Source of the DNA: Saccharum officinarum | Taxonomy: Eukaryota > Streptophyta > Magnoliopsida > Poales > Poaceae | Assembly: GCA_020631735.1 (NCBI GenBank) | Contig: CM036201.1 | Coordinates: forward strand, 70,945,394 to 71,009,393 | Direction of reading: 5' to 3' | Length of the DNA stretch: 64,000 nt | Shown here: in pieces, positions 57,952-64,000 of the stretch | Position numbering within the stretch: the stretch's first letter is position 1 | Layout of the letters: each line of letters begins with the position of its first letter | Notes under the pieces: generated by a model | Seen by the model: only the letters and a program-made list of their open reading frames with translations | Databases searched by the model: none | What the model was told of the DNA's origin: nothing | Made by a program: the position numbers and the translations under genes

Positions 57952-60926
57952 TGTAGCACCCGGTTTTAAGAACAAAACCAGATACACACCATATGTGAGC
58001 CCAGGAAGTCAAATCTCATATATAGCTACAAATAAGGGTAATATCAAATGACAATGCTTAATATATAATGTACTTATTATAAAAGATATAACCTTAGATA
58101 GCAAACAACGGAAAGACAACTCTGGTCTTCAGATGAAGACTCCACTCCACAGGAACAACTGACTGGTTGATCACAAGCCTGTCTGCTCCAATCTCTGAAA
58201 ATCTGGTACCCATCTAGGATTTTTCCAAAGTATTGAAAATAAACAAGCGTGAGTACATTTCGTACTTCACAAGCATAACATGGAGATTCATGAAGCTCAA
58301 AAGGCAGACATGGTTTACTGCATTTAGCATTTTAGTAAGTCAACATTTTGTTATTGATCAATATCAAATTATGCTTAAGCTCCCAAATTAACCCACATGA
58401 TCATATACTAGAATTAAATAGAGTCATTGATCAACATTATATCATCATCATCGTCATCATCATCATAATACCATCATAGTTCACCATGAACAACATCATC
58501 ATAAGTAACAATTTATTCTGTGAGTTTTCCAGGCCGCTGGTGACCATGAGCACGACTGTTATAACAGTTTTAACACTCTGCAGAGGTTGTGCATCTTTAC
58601 CCGTGAGTCGTGTTGCCCATATGCCCGGGTTAATTACTCCCATAACACTTCTAAGGTGAGCGGGCAGGGTACACTATGAAGCCTTCCATAGGTCTCGTCT
58701 AACAAGTTAGGGCCGCGAGGTTTTCTCGGCAGGTAGATATAGAGAACCCCCTTTCTGTGGCACAATTTTCGCAGGCTATACACACCAGAACAGAGGCAGT
58801 TCTATACCCAAAGTGGCAAGCCCCTCTTGCGCCCTTTCGGATAACCTCTAACAAGCTATAAAAGATTCTATTACTGAGCTAAAGTCAGAGCCATATAACT
58901 CTCACGGTTGCACTGTATGTCTCAGCTTTTGCCCTATAGATAAGTCCTTACGGAGGGTTTAGGGCAACATGATCGACATCATTTGCACCATCACCCTATA
59001 GTTTAATTATTGCCATCATGTTTATCCGTTTGTTTCATTAATCATAGTATTAATCATATTTGAATAGAGCACTAGCATTCTACCCATATGCAAATAACCC
59101 CATAGGAATCAAGGTACAAATCATCATTGGCTAGGATGTCCTTATAGTCGAGCAATATTAGACACATGCAAAATGAGTAGAATATATAATGAATAGGACA
59201 TCAAGGTAGGCCCATGCTATACTTGCCTTATTTAATAAACTCCTGCTGGTCCTGTTGATCTTCGAAGTATTCCGGGTTCCCAACATACTCCTCACCGTCT
59301 GAACTCGACCAACACGGCAACATACACATTTCAGGAGCATTCATGCATAACAAACAAACCTATAATTAGAACAGCACACCAGCAGTATAAAAACAAGATA
59401 AAAAGTTTATATAAAAACAAGATAAAAAGTTTATGAAAATATTCTACGTCTCGCTACGATCACATTAACGCGAAGTGCACGAAAAACGGAGCTACAACGC
59501 AGAAGTTACGAACTAAACAAGGTTCATATAGCAAGTTAATTAACTTAACTTAATCAAGAATTTTAAATGTTGCAAACCTAACTAATAGTGGCATTAACGC
59601 ATAGGTTATGAAATTACGAACCTAACGCAAGTTGAACGGATCGAATCAGAGCTAAAACGACGATTTTATAAGCGTTTTACTGCAATGGCAATTCTGTAAA
59701 TAAGTTGAACTATTTTCAGATTTAAATAAATCAATGAAAATTGTATTTTGAATTCCGGCCAGGGATTGCGGGCACGAATAATAAAAAGGACAGGGTCTCT
59801 TAAGCAAAAGAACCCGCGAAGGGGTATGTTCTAATCCTGGCCGTAGATCTCAAGATCGACGACTGGGAAAGGATGGGAGAGTGAGAGAAGGAGCTGACGA
59901 CCGAGAACAGTAGCAACCGCGGTGGCGCCGCCATGTCTGACGGTGAGAAGCTCGCCGGAGCACAGGAAACAAGGCCTACGGGCGACAGTTCGACGAACCG
60001 AGAGCACTGGGGTGACACGGAGATGATGGCGACCTCAACCGTGCCATTTCGCGGCCGGGGAAAGTCCCGCACGTCGCTCGCCATGGCCGGCTGTGGGGAG
60101 AGCTCGCCGGAGCTCGCGAAACTGGCCCTAGAGACCACGACTCACCAAATTGAAGGCACCGAGAGAGAGGGGAACAAGGCGACCTTGCCTAGGCCCTTAG
60201 TGCGGCCGGGGAAGAACCCGAGTGGCACCCGCCATGGCCGGCGGCGGGTGTACTCGTCGGCGCACACAGAAGATGGCCCTAGTGGCCATGAAACATGAAA
60301 TCGAAGACACTGGAAGGGAGAGGAGATGAAGACGGAGCTCACCGTGGCTTCAAATGAGGCGATGGCGAACCAGAGACGACGGATGGCGAGCAATGGCGCT
60401 CGCGAGCTCGTGGTCTGCTCTGCTACTACAGTTGGGATGCTATGGCTTCAAGGGAAGGAGAAAACTGCAGCAGGGAGTGGTGGCTAGAGTCCGGGCTCCC
60501 TTTTGAGGAGGCAGGGAACGCGGAGGACGCCCCCACGACGTGAGACGTGGGCGCGGGGCGGCAGTTGCTGCCTTGACCAAGAGAGAGGCGCGGGAGGTTG
60601 GGGAAGGGGAGGAACTGACGGGCGGGGCCGGTTGGTCAGCGAGTGAAGGGAAGTGGAGGCTCTCCACTTCGGCTTGGCCCAGCCCAACAAGGTGGCTGGG
60701 CTGAGCCACAGCCAGAGATGAGAAGGGGGAAAGGGAGCAGGCCGTCGGGGAGCTGGGCCAACAGGCCGAAAGCGAGGAAAAGAGGAGGAGAAAAAATATT
60801 TTGCTTTTTCTTTTTCTATAGCACTTTTCCAAATTCATTTTCAAAAGGTTTTTGAAACCTTTTAGCATTTGAATCAAATCCAGTCATCACAAAAATACAA
60901 TGCAACGACATGGATGCATGAACATG
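57952..60926 (-). repeat. Gypsy LTR related to element A, minus strand, incomplete
   Basis: Read on the minus strand it ends AACCGGGTGCTACA at 57952. The 58500-58980 part matches 1880-2330 of the element A LTR, and the GC-rich 59820-60760 part and the AAGGTTTCAAAAACC region resemble 100-1020 of that LTR. No primer site adjoins the end, so it is a 3' or solo LTR. The start is not visible because a Copia element cuts in at 60927. ORFs such as 59933-60298 and 60440-60877 are LTR composition. Confidence 0.65.
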
Positions 60927-61261
60927 TGTAAGTGCAATCAAGCCCTATTTGTGGGTTTTGATGATAATGACCACACGATTAGAGGACTAATGAGATTTAT
61001 CGAGATGACAAGCAGGCAAAATAAGAATAAGGATAATACATGAGATGGTGGAGCCCGAGTTACAAAATGACATGGTAATGGACTCAAAAGCGTTTAAATT
61101 CTTTGATATTTGATCTTGAGTTTAGGCTATGCCGCACTATAAAGGGGGATGCAAATCTAGTTGGTTTGAGGAAGATAAAGTGCTCAAGTATTAAAACTAA
61201 ATTATAAGAGAGACACTCTAGCACCTCATGAGCACATAGAATAGTTTTAGTGACTTTTGGT

Positions 61262-61625
61262 GTCGGAAGTCCCGACGTATGTCGGGAGTCCCGACGGTCG
61301 GAAGTGCTGACTTGCGCCAGGAGTCCTAACGTCCAGTCACTTAGCCTGTGCGGTGACTGAGGACGTCGGAAGTCCCGACGTATGTCAGAACTCCCGACGG
61401 TCAGGAGTCCCGACCCTCGCCAGGAGTCCCGACGCTAGGCCCATCGGCTCGCTCTGCTGACTGCTGCGTCGGAAGTCCCGACATATGTCGGAAGTCCCGA
61501 CGGTCAGCAGTCCCGACGTAAGTCGGAAGTCCCGACGTTGACCTTTGCGCAGTTTTTAACCTTGCATGAACAATGCTTTCTCTATACGTCAGAAGTCCCG
61601 AGATCTACGTCAGCAGTCCCGACGT
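61262..61625. repeat. GTCGG[GA]AGTCCCGAC palindrome array
   Basis: About fourteen units of the GTCGGAAGTCCCGAC type in both directions, many paired around ACGTATGTCG; four more occur at 62339-62421 near the LTR end. Same position as the GCGTCCGGTC array of the first Sirevirus but different sequence. Confidence 0.85.
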
Positions 61626-61655
61626 AGATCTGAATGGTTAGATTTCTACTACGAG

Positions 61656-61663
61656 TATAAATA
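61656..61663 (+). promoter_or_regulatory. TATA box of the second Sirevirus
   Basis: TATAAATA, about 30 bp after the last palindrome unit. Confidence 0.7.
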
Positions 61664-62507
61664 GCCATCTCTTCACTTCTAACGGTCACGAACTCATTCC
61701 ACTCGACCAAACCTTCAGTGAAAGTGCTCTCTAGCTCTCAAGCTCCCCCTTTCTTCTCCTCTTTGCTCCTAGATTCAAATCTTCCAAGAGATTGAGTTGA
61801 GAGAAGGGATTTGGTGAGAGAAACATTGATTCAAAGCTTGAGCACTTGATTTCTTCGTCAAGCCGGTTAGATTTGCGTTTGTTACTCTTGGGTTCTTGAA
61901 ACCCTAGCCGGCTAGGCGTCGCTCAAGAGCTCCCGATCTGTGGGAGAACCTTGGGAAGTTTGTATTACCCTTGATTTTCTAGTGAAGAACTCAAGTTTAC
62001 CTTTGTGGTTGCTTGAGAGAGGCAAGGAGGTGAAAGAGACTCCGACCTTAGTGGTCACCTCAACAACGAGGACATAGACAAGCCTTAGTGGCGAGTTGAA
62101 CCTCGGGATAAATCTTTGTGTCCCGCGTGCTTATTATTGTTGTGATTACTTGAGATTATTTGGTCTTTGTTGTCTCTCTCTCTCAAGCTATTTCTTAGGT
62201 TTTGGTCCCGATCTACAAATTGGTGGCGCTCCAAGGGCAAGGAAACACTTGGAAAACTTCATCTTACCACTAGGAAGTGGGGTTGTAAGTTATTGGCTTC
62301 ACAAAGTTCATTTGAGCACTTGTAGTTCATTCCACGTAGGCGTCGGAACTGCTGACAGCTGACGTCGGGACTTCTGACGACGTCGGGAGTCCTGACATAA
62401 ATTGTCGGGACTTCCGACAGTTGCTGACAAGTGACTTTGAGTTTTGTGTAGAAATTTTTAGATACGCCTATTCACCCCCCTCTAGGCTTACCAGGGATCC
62501 TTACAAG

Positions 62508-62520
62508 TGGTATCAGAGCC
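62508..62520 (+). other. Primer-binding site of the second Sirevirus
   Basis: TGGTATCAGAGCC, exact tRNA-Met site, two bases after the LTR. Confidence 0.95.
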
Positions 62521-62552
62521 GGTTACCTCGCATACGCTTCACCGCGTGAGGT

Positions 62553-64000
62553 ATGAAGCCCGGAGGAGGAACTAGTGGTGTGAAGCCGGTGGATGTCGAT
62601 CCGGAGCGAGTTGAGCTGCATGACACCGATAGCAGCGAGCTAAGCGTGTCGACAGCAAGTGTCTCCACGCTCCCACATCTTGAGGCTACCGATGTCGAAA
62701 GAGTTCTTAATGAAGAAGAGAAGAAAAAGAGAAGAGAAACAAGAAAGCTCAAAAGAGAAGCACGAGAGAAGAAGAAGGAGCAGCAGCGGCTAGATGAAAA
62801 GAAAGCAAGAAAAGAAGCTAGAAGGCTTAAGAGAGAAGAAAGAAGAAAGAGAAGGGAAGCTAGAAGGAAGAAAGAAAAAGAAGCCAAAGCTTCCAACACA
62901 TCTTCTAGTGAGCTCTCTAGCAGCTCCGAAGACGGTGATGATGATGAGTCCTATCAAGTGCATAGCAAGAAGGACAAGAAAGGAAAGGGCAAGAAGAACG
63001 ACGACAACAAATATGCCGCCGTATCCTTTAATTATTCTTCTATGTCTATGACTAACCATGATCGCAAGTCTTTCATCAATGTGCCCGCGGGAAGTTACCT
63101 CATTTCGATGGGACTAACTTTGCCAAGTGGAAACACTTGATGAGAGCTTATCTTATAGGTCTCCACCCCGGCATTTGGGAGGTTGTTTGTAATGGATTTG
63201 AGCCACCGGTTGATCCCAAGAATCCAACACTAGAAGAGATGAGAATCATTCACCTAAATGGTCAAGCCACAAGTGTGTTGCTTAGTGCTTTGGATGGTGA
63301 TGAGTACAATAGAGTGATTGGTGTGGATGTTGCCAAGCAAATTTGGGATACTTTGCATCTTGCACATGAAGGGGTTGACAAAGTGAGAAAGGCAAGAATT
63401 GATTTGATGATGTCCAAGCTCAACCGGTTTGTTATCTTAGATGGAGAAGGGCCACAAGAGATGTTTGATAGGTTGATGACCATGGTGGGCAAGATTAGAG
63501 GCTACGGGTGTGATGAGCTAGATGATCACAAGGTTGTCAAGATTATGTTAGAAGCTTACTCACCAAGAAATGAGACCGTAGTGACTCTAATTAGAGACAA
63601 GAAGAAGTTTGAGTACTTCACACCAAATGATGTACTTGGAAGGATCTTGACATTTGACATGCAAAGAGAAGAAGCAAATGAAAGAAAGAAGCTTGGCGAG
63701 TTGCAAGCAAAGCTAGAAGGCATCAAGATCAACGATGATGTAGCTCTCAAAGCCAACAAGTCAACCAAGCAGTCCTCTACAAGCAAGTCCAAGTCCAACA
63801 AGCAAGCATCAACTAGCAAGCCCAAGGCACCGAAGCAAGTCAAAGAAGAAGTAGAGACAACATCATCAAGTGAAGATGAAAGTGATAGTGAACAATATGA
63901 GAAAGTGAAAGATGTTGCTCTCTTTTTGAGGAGATATCAAAAGGGACTCAAAAAGCAAGGCTACAAGGTAGTGAAGAGGAAGTTCCCAAACAAGAAGAAG
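62553..64000 (+). pseudogene. gag: Sirevirus gag, one frameshift, open at the window end
   Basis: The ATG at 62553 opens a frame to 63140. Residues about 50-115 are almost only K, R and E (EEKKKRRETRKLKREAREKK and similar), then Ser-rich and acidic, then the capsid start (DRKSFINVPAG). Near 63092 a one-base loss shifts the frame; the UBN2-type capsid continues in the other frame (FAKWKHLMRAYLIGLHPGIW; GDEYNRVIGVDVAKQIWDTL; KLNRFVILDGEGPQEMFDRL) and stays open to 64000 (GLKKQGYKVVKRKFPNKKK). So there is a single lesion in about 480 codons. The zinc knuckles expected after this point are outside the window. Confidence 0.85.

Larger units (their letters stand above)
60927..62505 (+). repeat. 5' LTR of the second Sirevirus
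   Basis: 1579 bp with perfect ends TGTAAG and CTTACA. A palindrome array, a TATA box and the TTCACCCCCCTCTAGGC tail near the end are in the expected order. The ORF at 62096-62362 is not a gene. Confidence 0.85.
60927..64000 (+). mobile_element. Second Sirevirus-type Copia element, left part
   Basis: LTR TGTAAG...CTTACA, an exact tRNA-Met primer site, and a long gag that runs off the window. It is inserted in the minus-strand gypsy LTR. The right part, including pol, is outside. Confidence 0.88.

Noticed and set aside
59933..60877. Plant genes near the right end
   Set aside because: They lie in the GC-rich part of a minus-strand gypsy LTR, and overlapping frames are open on both strands.

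Overview
This is plant nuclear DNA from a grass, probably a panicoid such as sugarcane, Miscanthus or sorghum. That is inferred from the element families: Sirevirus Copia elements with palindrome-rich LTRs, long-LTR Ty3/gypsy elements beginning TGTAACACCC, and a CACTA element whose ends carry CTTTGCCGAGAGCC repeats. No complete host gene is visible. The window is nested transposable elements, gene fragments captured by them, and decayed low-copy DNA.

Layout: 14-5280 is the left part of a gypsy element (A): LTR, primer site, an extra ORF1 with two stops, and half of gag. A LINE fragment follows (5643-5983). From about 6.0 to 22.1 kb there is a divergent, non-coding array of at least four related units, interrupted at 8197-15149 by a CACTA element with TCA target-site duplications. 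The CACTA holds a complete six-exon TNPA-like gene, a truncated TNP2 fragment, a captured host exon and a palindrome of about 0.8 kb. A LINE RNase H relic lies at 22.56-22.96 kb. A hAT element with a perfect 8-bp duplication (23390-24116) carries a captured promoter and first-exon-like piece. Gypsy element B (24920-35821) has an LTR of nearly 5 kb, an intact ORF1, and a gag-pol broken by many frameshifts that ends at an assembly gap.

A young Sirevirus (37420-48560; 2.3-kb LTRs, AGTGG duplication) sits inside an older minus-strand, Athila-like element that ends at a second gap. From 50.8 to 57.8 kb there are several MITEs, a SINE piece, a duplicated low-copy segment, a Pack-MULE-like element with a perfect 9-bp duplication (53645-55806) and a LINE fragment. 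From 57.95 kb a minus-strand LTR related to element A is interrupted by a second Sirevirus (60927 to the end), of which the LTR, primer site and most of gag are visible.

The most unusual observation is ORF1 of element B (30648-31265). Its first 13 residues after Met match the histone H3 tail except Q5R, and further H3 identities reach L20 and A21. A coiled coil and a strongly acidic tail follow. ORF1 of element A has a more diverged version with isoleucine at the K9 position. Both elements look like Tekay/Del-type chromoviruses, whose integrases usually carry a chromodomain that reads methylated H3, so an H3-tail mimic encoded by such an element is a specific, testable idea. The coding breaks in the young Sirevirus elements are single-base losses in short runs, and similar length differences separate the two LTRs, so some apparent pseudogenes may be consensus errors.
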